From: Candidatus Kapaibacterium sp.
GTDB taxonomy: Bacteria; Bacteroidota; Ignavibacteria; Kapaibacteriales; HRBIN21
DNA: 64,000 nt
Direction of reading: 5' to 3'
Assembly: GCA_025059875.1 (NCBI GenBank)
Contig: JANXCT010000002.1
Span: 341,180-405,179, forward strand
The notes below the pieces were generated by a model. It had not been told where the DNA came from, searched no databases, and saw nothing but the letters and a program-made list of their open reading frames with translations. The position numbers and the translations under genes were made by a program. Shown piece after piece: positions 9,037 to 17,369 of the stretch. Every line of letters starts with the position of its first letter. Position 1 is the stretch's first letter.

Positions 9037-9918
9037 ATGGCGACGTTGCGAGACATCCGGCGGCGAATCCAGGCTGTGCGAAACACAGCGAAGATTACTG
9101 CGGCTATGCGCATGGTCTCCGCAGCCAAGCTGCGACGGGCCCAAGAAGCCATTTGGGCAGCTCGGCCATATGCCCACAAGCTCACGGAAATCCTCTGGCA
9201 CTTGTCTGGGACAACCCGCGATTTCCTCCATCCCTTCTTCGAAGCACGAAAGGAGATACGCTCTGTCCTGCTGGTGGTCGTCACAGCCGACCGCGGGCTA
9301 TGTGGGAGTTTCAACAACAACGTCCTCCGGGCAGCGCTCCAGCGCTTGGAAGCTCTACGGCACGATTTCCCCAAAGCGACTGTGCAGATAGCCGCCATCG
9401 GGCGGCGCGGGATCTCGTTCTTCCGCAAGCGTGCCAGCGAACCTATCGCCTACGAGAAACCGGACGTCTTCTCACCCCTACGGTACGAGACGGCTCAAGA
9501 AATAGCCCAGTTCTGCATGGATGCCTACATGGCAGGACGCTACGACCGAGTGGAAGTTCTCTACAATGAGTTCCGTTCCGTCCTCCGGCAAGAAGTACGC
9601 CACGAGCTCCTTTTGCCGATTACCCCACCGGCGCAGATGGAACTCCCGCGCCGAGAGTACATCTACGAGCCCTCCCAAGCAGACATCCTGACAGCGCTCC
9701 TTCCGCTCTCTATCCAAACCCAGCTCTGGCGGATTCTGCTGGACTCCTCAGCGGCCGAGCATGCTGCCCGGATGATCGCCATGGAGAATGCAACTTCCAA
9801 CGCCCACGAGCTAATCCGCCATCTTCAGCTCCAGTACAACAAAGAACGGCAAGCAGCGATTACGAAGGAGATGGTAGAGATCACCAGCGGAGCTGAAGCA
9901 CTCCGCGGAACAGGATAG
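9037..9918 (+). CDS. atpG: ATP synthase F1 subunit gamma
   Basis: This 293-residue subunit is the central rotor shaft. Its N-terminus ATLRDIRRRIQAVRNTAKIT and C-terminal helix with ARMIAMENATSNAHELI are diagnostic, and the middle has the TADRGLCGSFN motif. No atpD or atpC follows. The next reading frame is a broken acyl-CoA synthetase, so beta and epsilon must be coded outside this window, as in many Chlorobi and Bacteroidota. Confidence 0.97.
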   Translation: MATLRDIRRRIQAVRNTAKITAAMRMVSAAKLRRAQEAIWAARPYAHKLTEILWHLSGTTRDFLHPFFEARKEIRSVLLVVVTADRGLCGSFNNNVLRAALQRLEALRHDFPKATVQIAAIGRRGISFFRKRASEPIAYEKPDVFSPLRYETAQEIAQFCMDAYMAGRYDRVEVLYNEFRSVLRQEVRHELLLPITPPAQMELPRREYIYEPSQADILTALLPLSIQTQLWRILLDSSAAEHAARMIAMENATSNAHELIRHLQLQYNKERQAAITKEMVEITSGAEALRGTG

Positions 9919-9926
9919 AGAGTTGC

Positions 9927-12101
9927 ATGACGGACTCCCCCTCCATGGCACTGCCAGAAGACTTGGGTCCCTTCATCGATGTCCGTCCGCTCCTGGAGCC
10001 ACGCTCGATTGCTGTCATTGGGGCCTCTCGTCAGCCTCACACCGTCGGATGGCTGATCTTGGATAACCTCCTGAGCTGCGGATATACAGGGGTCGTCTAC
10101 CCCGTGAATCCCCGCGCCCATGCTGTGCGGGGTGTTCGGGCATATCCCAGCATAGAGGCTGTCCCCGAGAGGGTAGAGTTAGCCATTATCGCAGTACCTG
10201 CCCCTATAGTCCCTGAGGTCCTAGATGCATGCGGGCGGCAGGGAGTGCAAGCCGCTATCGTGCTGAGCGCCGGCTTCAAAGAAATTGGCCCAGAAGGAGC
10301 CCGACGCGAGGCTCTCATCCGCGACCTTAGCCAGCAGTACGGTATAGCCCTCCTCGGCCCGAACTGCCTAGGAGCCATGAACACAGATCCCACAGTCCGC
10401 CTCAATGCCACTTCTGGACAGGCAATGGCACAAGAAGGAAGGATTGGCTTCATCAGCCAGAGCGGAGCTCTATGTGCCGCTGTCTTAGACTACACTCGTG
10501 CCCAGAACATCGGACTGAGTAAGGTCATCAGCCTCGGCAATAAAGCTGGAGCAACGGAGGTAGACTTCTTAGCCTACCTTTGACAGGATCCGCAGACAAA
10601 GGTCATCCTGCTCTACATCGAAGAACTCTCCGATGGCCGCCGCTTCCTAGAGTTTAGCCCACCGGATTACGAGCGATACCGATAACCCCAAACCCATCTT
10701 GGCCCTGAAAAGCTGGACGGACTGTTGCCGGCGCCCGAGCTCTTGCTTCACACACAGGCTCCCTTGGTGGTAGCGACGAGGTCTATCAGGCCCTCTTCAA
10801 GCAGGCCGGGGTTCTGCGTGTGGAGACGGTAGAGGACCTATTCGAGTACGCTCTTGCTTTCGCCCACCAGCCCGTCCCAAAGGGTCCGCGGGTGGCTATC
10901 ATCACGAATGCTGGTGGTGTGGGGATCTGGCAGCCGATACTTGCATTCAACATGGGCTGGAGGTCCCCTCCTTGTCCCAACCGGAACAGTTTCGAGAGCA
11001 TTGCCAACTTCCACAACACGCTGGGGTAAGCAATCCGATAGACCTCATCGCTGATACTCGCTTGGAGCGATAGGCCTGTGTCCTCGACGTACTGCTCCAT
11101 GACCCTGCGTTTGATACCCTTCTGGTGCTCTTCGTCCCGATTCCGACAGCAGACACGGAAGAGATTGCTGACGTCATCTTGCAGGTAGCCCACCAGCGCC
11201 ATAAGCCACTCGTGACCTGCTTCATGGGTGTCATCGGCATTGGTCCGGCGAAGACAAAGCTCCGAGCAGCCGGTATCCCCTGCTACGACTTTCCTGAAGA
11301 TGCTGCTCGCGCCTTAGCTGCAATGGTGCGATACCATCGTTGGCGTACACGTCCATCCACTGGACCGCACCTATGTTGTCCAGCATAATGTAGCACGCCA
11401 GCTCTTAGAGAATGCTCCTACTACTCCCCACGGATTCATCGCTGAAGACATTGCTTTCCGCGTGCTAGAAGCGTACGGGTTCCCTCTACTGCCGTGGGCA
11501 ACGGCGCGTTCGCCGGAAGAAGCCGTTGCTGTTGCAGCCCAACTCGGCTTTCCTGTTGCACTCAAAGTACTCTCGCCAGACATCATCCACAAGTTCGACA
11601 TCGGCGGAGTCCTACTGAACGTGTCCTCTCCAGAAGCCCGTCCATGCTGGATTCCAGCACATCCAGCAAGCTGTCATGCAAAATGCACCCCAAGCTCGGT
11701 TTGAGGGGGTTATTGTCCAGAAGATGGGTGCGCGAGGGCACGAACTCATCTTGGGCATCAAGCGCGATCCACAGTTTGGACCCATCATCATGGTCGGTCT
11801 AGGAGGGATTTACGTCGAGGTCTTCCGTGACGTTGCATTCCGGATTGCCCCACTTCGCGAGCGCAGCGCTTACCTGATGATTGAGGAGACCCGTGTCGCC
11901 TCACTACTCCAGGGCATCCGCGGCCAACCTCCAGCCGATATCGACGCCGTTGCCGACTGCCTCCTCCGCCTTTCCCAGCTATCGCTGGAACAGTCGCTGG
12001 TGGACGAGTTGGACATCAATCCTCTACTGTATCCGAAAGGCAATGGGGTTGCCGTCGTTGACGTCCGTATAGCCGTTCGGCGGCATCCTGAGTCCAAGTG
12101 A
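9927..12101 (+). pseudogene. ADP-forming acyl-CoA (acetate-CoA) synthetase, disrupted
   Basis: Joined across frames, this matches an NDP-forming acyl-CoA synthetase of about 720 residues: a CoA-binding domain (IGASRQPHTVGWLILDN), a ligase domain with GFISQSGALCAAVLDYT, and a C-terminal ATP-grasp domain (FPVALKVLSPDIIHKFDIGG). Such enzymes make ATP from acyl-CoA. The frame is broken by about seven lesions: an in-frame TGA (10581), an extra A near 10660, an extra T near 10714, a lost base near 10927, an in-frame TAG (11071), and extra C bases near 11350 and 11638. Both flanking genes are intact. The last segment still runs into radA through a GTGA overlap. I read it as a true pseudogene. Confidence 0.85.
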
Positions 12102-13456
12102 AGGTTCGCACAGTTTACATCTGCCAGAACTGCGGTGCAACCTCTGCCCGTTGGAGTGGACGCTGTCCCTTCTGTGGTGAGTGGGGGACCTTCGTTGAGG
12201 AACGGCGGGAGGTCCCCTCTGCATCCCAAGGGGACAGCGATTCCACCGAGCTCGTACAGCCTCTGCCACTCAGTCTCATTGTTTCCCAGAGCGTCGAGCG
12301 CCTGCCGACAGGAATCCGAGAGCTGGATCGCGTCATCGGTGGCGGCTTCGTACCAGGAACACTCGTTCTCTTGGCTGGAGACCCAGGGGTCGGCAAATCC
12401 ACCCTACTACTCCAGGTCTGTGCCCACCTTGTAGAGCAACATCCCTTATACGTCTCCGGCGAAGAGTCCTTGGAGCAGCTCCGGCTCCGTGCTGAGCGCC
12501 TCATACCCTCCCCCTCCACTACGGAGGCACTCTCGGAGACGGAGCTAGAGCGAATTGAAGCAGCCCTTGCACGCAGTCCCGCGACGCTGGTTGTTCTTGA
12601 CTCTGTGCAGACAGTATACAGCTCAGCGCTGGAATCCCCCCCGGGTTCCGTTACTCAAGTCCGAGAAGTTGCTTCTCGCCTACAGCGCTTGGCAAAACGA
12701 ACCGGCAAGATCATCATACTCGTCGGGCACGTTACTAAAGAAGGACTGATTGCTGGCCCAAAGGTGCTAGAGCACGTCGTGGATGTAGTCCTGCAGCTGG
12801 AAGGGGAGGTCGGATACCCTTACCGTGTCCTAAGAGCACTCAAGAACCGGTTTGGCCCCACTCATGAATTGGGCTTCTTTGAGATGACCACCGAAGGACT
12901 TCGGGAGCTGCCGAACCCTTCTGAACTCTTTCTCAGTGACGGGACAGCAGGACAGTCAGGAGTCGCAATTGCTGCTGTGCTAGAGGGAACTCGTCCTCTG
13001 CTGGTCGAAGTACAAGCACTGGTGACGCCAACGCACTATGCAGTCCCTCAGCGGAATATCACGGGCTATGACTACCGTCGCTTGCAGATGATCGTGGCCA
13101 TCTTAGAGCGCCGACTGGGAATTCCACTGCGGCAGTACGATCTCTTTGCGAATGTTGTCGGTGGGCTCCGTCTCAGCGACCCCGCTGGCGATGCTGCTCT
13201 AGCACTAGCTATTGTCAGCTCCTACCGTGATCAGCCCTTATCACCAGGTACTGCTATTTTTGGCGAACTAGGGCTGACTGGCGAATTGCGCCCAGTCCGC
13301 ATGCCGGAGGTACGCATTCGCGAGGTTCAGCGGATTGGTTTCCGGCGGGTCATTCTGCCTGCGACGACTGCCAGAGCTCTGCAGGCAGCTACTACGGATA
13401 TAGAACTCATTCCCGTAGACCGTCTCTCGGTAGCACTCGTCCGGCTCTTTACCTGA
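12098..13456 (+). CDS. radA: DNA repair protein RadA
   Basis: This 452-residue RecA-like ATPase helps process recombination intermediates. The N-terminal zinc finger has C9, C12, C23 and C26 (CQNCGATSARWSGRCPFC). The ATPase has Walker A GDPGVGKST and the RadA-specific KNRFG motif, and the C-terminal part is the Lon-protease-like domain. The GTG start at 12098 overlaps the stop of the preceding pseudogene, so translation may once have been coupled. Confidence 0.96.
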   Translation: MKVRTVYICQNCGATSARWSGRCPFCGEWGTFVEERREVPSASQGDSDSTELVQPLPLSLIVSQSVERLPTGIRELDRVIGGGFVPGTLVLLAGDPGVGKSTLLLQVCAHLVEQHPLYVSGEESLEQLRLRAERLIPSPSTTEALSETELERIEAALARSPATLVVLDSVQTVYSSALESPPGSVTQVREVASRLQRLAKRTGKIIILVGHVTKEGLIAGPKVLEHVVDVVLQLEGEVGYPYRVLRALKNRFGPTHELGFFEMTTEGLRELPNPSELFLSDGTAGQSGVAIAAVLEGTRPLLVEVQALVTPTHYAVPQRNITGYDYRRLQMIVAILERRLGIPLRQYDLFANVVGGLRLSDPAGDAALALAIVSSYRDQPLSPGTAIFGELGLTGELRPVRMPEVRIREVQRIGFRRVILPATTARALQAATTDIELIPVDRLSVALVRLFT

Positions 13457-13480
13457 TGTCCCACTCACGTCGGTAAACGA

Positions 13481-14122
13481 ATGGCTCTCCGTGTCGGTGA
13501 GCTCAAAGCCCTTGGGCAACTGAGCGATGAAGAGCTCATGCGGCTCTTCCAGCAGGAGGGGTCCGAGGCTGCCTACACTGTTCTAGTGCGCCGCTACAAA
13601 TCTGCAATTGTGAATTTCCTCTACCGCTACACTGGCAACTACGATGACGCCCTTGACTTAGCGCAGGAAACCTTCCTGCGGTTGTACAAGTATAAGAGCA
13701 CGTACGTTCGCAACCAGCGCTTCGCAACATGGCTTTACACAATTGCCACGAACGTTGCCCGCACCTTCTACCAGCAGCAACAGCGGCATGGTACAGTTCC
13801 TCTATCTTCGCTCAACCAGCAAGATGACGAAGAGTTACAGGAATGGGAAATCCCTGACACCAACTATGTGCCTGACACTCGGGTTGACTCCTCATACATT
13901 GCTCAGCGAATCCAACAAGCTCTCATGCAGCTCCCGCCAGTGTTCCGAGAAGTCATCGTACTCCGAGACATCATGGAGCTATCGTATGAGGAAATCGCTG
14001 CAGCTACGCAGGCAGAGCTAGGGACAGTAAAATCGCGCATCAACCGTGCGCGTCAACGTCTACAGGCCCTGCTCCGTGACCTTTACGAGGAACTGTACGG
14101 TACACCTCCAACACAGCCATGA
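13481..14122 (+). CDS. RNA polymerase ECF sigma factor
   Basis: This 213-residue sigma-70 family protein has region 2 (RLFQQEGSEAAYTVLVRRY and DDALDLAQETFLRLY) and region 4 (LPPVFREVIVLRDIMELS followed by a helix-turn-helix ending in VKSRINRARQRL). It lacks regions 1 and 3, as in ECF sigma factors. Target promoters cannot be told. It overlaps the next gene through ATGA, the usual arrangement for a sigma factor and its membrane regulator. Confidence 0.9.
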   Translation: MALRVGELKALGQLSDEELMRLFQQEGSEAAYTVLVRRYKSAIVNFLYRYTGNYDDALDLAQETFLRLYKYKSTYVRNQRFATWLYTIATNVARTFYQQQQRHGTVPLSSLNQQDDEELQEWEIPDTNYVPDTRVDSSYIAQRIQQALMQLPPVFREVIVLRDIMELSYEEIAAATQAELGTVKSRINRARQRLQALLRDLYEELYGTPPTQP

Positions 14123-14559
14123 CAGAACATACCCATCGCCAACCACCTCGACTCAAAGACTTGCTGCCAGAGGTCCCGGTACCACAGGGATTTGAGCTCG
14201 GGCTTTGGTTGCGCCGCGCCTTACAAGAGTTGCCCACAGCGCCAGTTCCGCAAACTTTCGAGCAAGACCTCTGGATTCGCATTCGCCGTGAACGACGGCA
14301 GGCGATACTCCGTAGAAGTCTTGGCGTCCTTGCAGTTGCTCTTGGGCTGCTAGGTGGTGGACTAGGTCTGTGGCATCTACTAACTCCGACACCACCCTCC
14401 CAAGCCCCTCTCCAGAGTGTCTCCACGATTGCCCCGCTGACCGTCCCAGAGGTGAAGGCTGTCTCATCCCGGGTGCTCTCAACGTCATCTCCGAAGCTGC
14501 GGCATTCTCCCACCCCCCTCCGGGGCGCAGAAACCCCGCTACCTCCTCCTGAGGACTGA
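14119..14559 (+). CDS. single-pass membrane protein, putative anti-sigma factor
   Basis: This 146-residue protein has a polar N-terminal part of about 68 residues, one hydrophobic helix (LGVLAVALGLLGGGLGLWHLL, about residues 69-89) and a Ser/Pro/Thr-rich tail that would be periplasmic. It overlaps the ECF sigma gene by four bases. Position and topology suggest a regulator that holds the sigma factor at the membrane. No zinc-binding HxxxCxxC motif is present, so it is not a classical ZAS anti-sigma. The N-terminal part contains a repeat-like pair, PEVPVPQGFELGLW and PTAPVPQTFEQDLW. Confidence 0.5.
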   Translation: MTEHTHRQPPRLKDLLPEVPVPQGFELGLWLRRALQELPTAPVPQTFEQDLWIRIRRERRQAILRRSLGVLAVALGLLGGGLGLWHLLTPTPPSQAPLQSVSTIAPLTVPEVKAVSSRVLSTSSPKLRHSPTPLRGAETPLPPPED

Positions 14560-14602
14560 ACTTCCGTACCCCCAACTGCACGAGGAAAGGAACAGCCCCA
14601 CA

Positions 14603-14644
14603 AAACGAAGGGGCACCCTTCCCCTGAGGGTGCCCCTTTCTGTT
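14603..14644. terminator. bidirectional intrinsic terminator
   Basis: A perfect nine-base stem, GGGGCACCC (14610-14618) with GGGTGCCCC (14628-14636), is flanked by an A-rich left side and a T-rich right side. It sits between convergent genes, the putative anti-sigma gene (+) and 3-HAO (-), and should work in both directions. The rest of the 175-base gap holds nothing else recognisable. Confidence 0.85.
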
Positions 14645-14734
14645 TCCTCCGTTCCATCATCCCTTGCTGCGGGCACCCCGGGCACCTTGCACCCAGGGAC
14701 CCGCACACAAGGGAGACAGCTTCCCCGCGGTCTT

Positions 14735-15262
14735 TTAGCGTGCCGGTTGGGGTGGTTCCATAACAGCCCCGCACTGTTTGCAAGTGCGGAGCTCAACGGA
14801 GCTGTAGAAGCGCTCAAAGACCCGTGGAAGCTGCTCTACGATGTCGCTCACGTGAAGGAATTCCTCGTACAACTTGTTTCCGCACTGCTCGCAGAACCAC
14901 ATGAAGCCATCCAGCTCGTCCGGACGGCGCTTGCGCTCAATGACTAACCCAACCGTGTTGGCCGGACGCTGGGGGGAATGCGGTACACGAGGGGGCAGAA
15001 GGAAGATTTCTCCTTGGCGGATTAGAATCTCTTTCGGCTTCCCATCTTCAATGACCTTGAGCACGATATCGCCCTCAATCTGGTAGAAGAACTCTTCACC
15101 CTCGTCGTAGTGGTAGTCCTTGCGAGAGTTAGGGCCACCAACAACCATGATGATGAAGTCTGAGTTGTCCTTGTAGACGACCGCATTCCCCACAGGGGGC
15201 TTCAGTAGGTGCCGGTGCTCCTCTATCCACTGTTGAAAGTTGATTGGCGGCAGTAGTGGCAT
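14735..15262 (-). CDS. nbaC: 3-hydroxyanthranilate 3,4-dioxygenase
   Basis: This cupin enzyme opens the ring of 3-hydroxyanthranilate, giving the precursor of quinolinate and NAD. The 175-residue protein keeps the iron ligands H51, E57 ([11 protein letters not shown]) and H95, and the substrate residues R47, R99 and E110, at the positions known for bacterial enzymes. C124, C127, C161 and C164 form the rubredoxin-like second iron site of bacterial forms. The start at 15262 gives the family N-terminus [17 protein letters not shown] element at 15316-15322 on the same strand may be its promoter. Kynurenine monooxygenase is 33 kb away (47959-49350), so the pathway genes are dispersed. Confidence 0.93.
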   Translation of the reverse strand: MPLLPPINFQQWIEEHRHLLKPPVGNAVVYKDNSDFIIMVVGGPNSRKDYHYDEGEEFFYQIEGDIVLKVIEDGKPKEILIRQGEIFLLPPRVPHSPQRPANTVGLVIERKRRPDELDGFMWFCEQCGNKLYEEFLHVSDIVEQLPRVFERFYSSVELRTCKQCGAVMEPPQPAR

Positions 15263-15315
15263 GGTTGTTTCTCTGGTCGATGCAACCACCTCTGGCTTGG
15301 TATGTCTGGAGGTCG

Positions 15316-15322
15316 CAATTTA
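15316..15322 (-). promoter_or_regulatory. TAAATTG, possible -7 element for 3-HAO
   Basis: The minus-strand bases TAAATTG resemble the TAnnTTTG box but are one T short. It lies about 54 bases upstream of the dioxygenase start in a 130-base gap that holds nothing else I can name. Confidence 0.25.
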
Positions 15323-15392
15323 AGGAAAAAGGTCCGAAGGACAGTTTGCACAATTCGTTGCATTCCAACAGCTTAGCAACGGCCTTCCGCGC

Positions 15393-17369
15393 CTACGGTG
15401 GAGCGCCCCCTCCCTCCCCAGAGGGTGCTGGAAAAGACGGCACAACGATAGGTGGCACTCCTCCAGAATCCAAGACTGGCTCAGCCGGTGGGGGGGAGGA
15501 TTGGAGAGACTGCTGCTCCTGTTGCTGCGGTTGGCTAGTCTCCGAAGGTGGAGCTCCACGGCGCACACGAGCGTATGTGACACTGGTTCGAACATCAGCA
15601 GCGTAGTCCGTCTCGGGATAGCGCTCCACAAGGAGCTGGTAGTACATCAAGGCGCTGTCGGTATTCCGGAAGGGACCATGCTCATAGCTCCAGCCCAACG
15701 CATACAGGGCCTGGGGGGCTGAAGGGGATGTGGAGAAGTTGCTAACAACCCGTCGCCATTGCTCTCGGGCGAAGGCGTGCTCGCCAATCCGCCACAGACG
15801 CAGGCCCGACTCGTAGAGCTCTGCCGCAGTATCTACAACCGCCTCCGGCGTATAGCCCAGTAGGAGCTGCGCTTCCCGGCCATAGGGTGTCTTTGGACAG
15901 CATGCAACGAGCTCCTCCAGCAGAGAATCCGCCACCGATGATGGACCTGTAGCAGAAAGCAGCGACGCTAGTGCGAAGAGTGCTCGAGGACGCTGCAAGC
16001 CTGTATCCGGGGCTACCTGCAGAGCCCGATCGTAGTAGTACCGTGCCGAGTCCTGGTTCCCTAACCGGCTGTGGACCCGGCCTAAGTCGTAGAAAGCATC
16101 GCTGAGCTTGGCTCGGAGGCTATCCGAGAGGGGAGTCGAGGGAGAAGCTCCCCGAGCAACCGCTGTAGTTGCCATAGCCCGTTCCCAGCGAACTAGGAGT
16201 TCGCTGTAGTCCCTAGCTTTGGCAAAGACTGGGGAGCGTGTCACGCTGGCACGAGCGAAGAGTCGCTGAGCTTGTCGGTAGTCCCCTTGCTGCAGGAGCT
16301 GTAGGGCATGTTCATACTGCACCGCTAACAGCGCCGGATTGCCAGGGAAGGCGGAGTCTGCACGCCGTTCAAGCATCCGCAGGGTATCCTCCGAGGCTTT
16401 CATAAGGCGTCGAAGGGCCAGCTCCTGAGCTATGGTGTAGCTGCTCCACTGCTCATACCGACGACGCTGCTTAAGTTTGCTTAGGAGTTGGTCAGCTTCT
16501 CGGAAGCGCCCACTCCGCGCTAATGCCGCTGCCCGGTAGAGTTGTGCTTCGTACTCTATCACTACCGACGGGCTATGTCGGAGGACCTCAGCGAAGGCAG
16601 CCTCCGCTTCCGCAAAGCGACCCAGGCGGTAGTAGATCGCTCCAATTTCAAACTGCCAGCGAGCCCTTAATTCCCCGTCCGGTGCCAACAACATCGCCTG
16701 ACGATAGGGACGGAGGGCTGCCTCTACATCACCCTGGCTCAGCGCTAGTTCCGCAAGCAACCGGAAAGCCTCGCTGAGCACGTCGTACCGCCGACGGTAC
16801 CAGGCAATATCAATCGCGCGCGACAAAGCCTGCTGCCCAAGCGAGACCTTGCGCTGCATCAGATACGCCTTCGCCAATAGTAGCTGGGCGTCTGGTGCCA
16901 AATCCCCCTTTGGCGACAGTTGCAGCAGCTCCTGGCACTTAATCTGCGCAGGGAGCCACTCGCTGCGATAGAAGAAGGCCTGCGCCATTAGGAAGAGGGC
17001 ATCGTCCACGAAGTCCGACCGACTGCGGAAGGCCAAAATTTTGGATCCCTTCTGGAGGATGGAGTCCAACTGCCGTGTGACCGGTTGGAGCTTCGGCGGG
17101 TCAATGACAAACTCCTGGAGGAATGGCGGGACTTCGCCTGTCTGCGCTGTTGGAACAACTGCAGGGTCGGGCACGATGACACGCGGGCGCTGCACTCGAC
17201 GCGTCTCATCGTAGTAGCCAAACTCCTCCTCTACTTCGCTCATAAGGCGGCGCATGTTGTAGTAGGTGTTGAAGTAGGCCTCCGCATTCCACCAGAGTTG
17301 GCAGCCGGAGGTCCAGAGGAGCAATACCCCTACGGCAACTTTCGCTATTCGGAACCCCATGGGGACCAC
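15393..17369 (-). CDS. TPR-repeat lipoprotein, possibly SprE/PorW-like
   Basis: This 658-residue protein has a lipoprotein signal peptide (lipobox ending at C23, LWTSGC) and then many tetratricopeptide-type helical pairs, for example GRFAEAEAAFAEVLRHSP and QDSARYYYDRALQVAP, to about residue 600. The tail is rich in Pro, Ser and Gln. The mature N-terminus, WWNAEAYFNTYYN, recalls the start of the T9SS lipoprotein SprE/PorW, but this is only a resemblance. It should lie at the outer membrane and bind other proteins. Its start overlaps the end of the M61 peptidase gene by about 25 bases; Met4 is an alternative start. Confidence 0.6.
   Translation of the reverse strand: MVPMGFRIAKVAVGVLLLWTSGCQLWWNAEAYFNTYYNMRRLMSEVEEEFGYYDETRRVQRPRVIVPDPAVVPTAQTGEVPPFLQEFVIDPPKLQPVTRQLDSILQKGSKILAFRSRSDFVDDALFLMAQAFFYRSEWLPAQIKCQELLQLSPKGDLAPDAQLLLAKAYLMQRKVSLGQQALSRAIDIAWYRRRYDVLSEAFRLLAELALSQGDVEAALRPYRQAMLLAPDGELRARWQFEIGAIYYRLGRFAEAEAAFAEVLRHSPSVVIEYEAQLYRAAALARSGRFREADQLLSKLKQRRRYEQWSSYTIAQELALRRLMKASEDTLRMLERRADSAFPGNPALLAVQYEHALQLLQQGDYRQAQRLFARASVTRSPVFAKARDYSELLVRWERAMATTAVARGASPSTPLSDSLRAKLSDAFYDLGRVHSRLGNQDSARYYYDRALQVAPDTGLQRPRALFALASLLSATGPSSVADSLLEELVACCPKTPYGREAQLLLGYTPEAVVDTAAELYESGLRLWRIGEHAFAREQWRRVVSNFSTSPSAPQALYALGWSYEHGPFRNTDSALMYYQLLVERYPETDYAADVRTSVTYARVRRGAPPSETSQPQQQEQQSLQSSPPPAEPVLDSGGVPPIVVPSFPAPSGEGGGAPP

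Noticed and set aside
10581-10583. TGA recoded as selenocysteine in the acyl-CoA synthetase
   Set aside because: The same gene has five frameshifts and a TAG; no SECIS-like hairpin follows the TGA.
13250-13262. TATTTTTG promoter in radA
   Set aside because: It lies inside the conserved coding part of radA with no gene starting just downstream; it is most likely chance.
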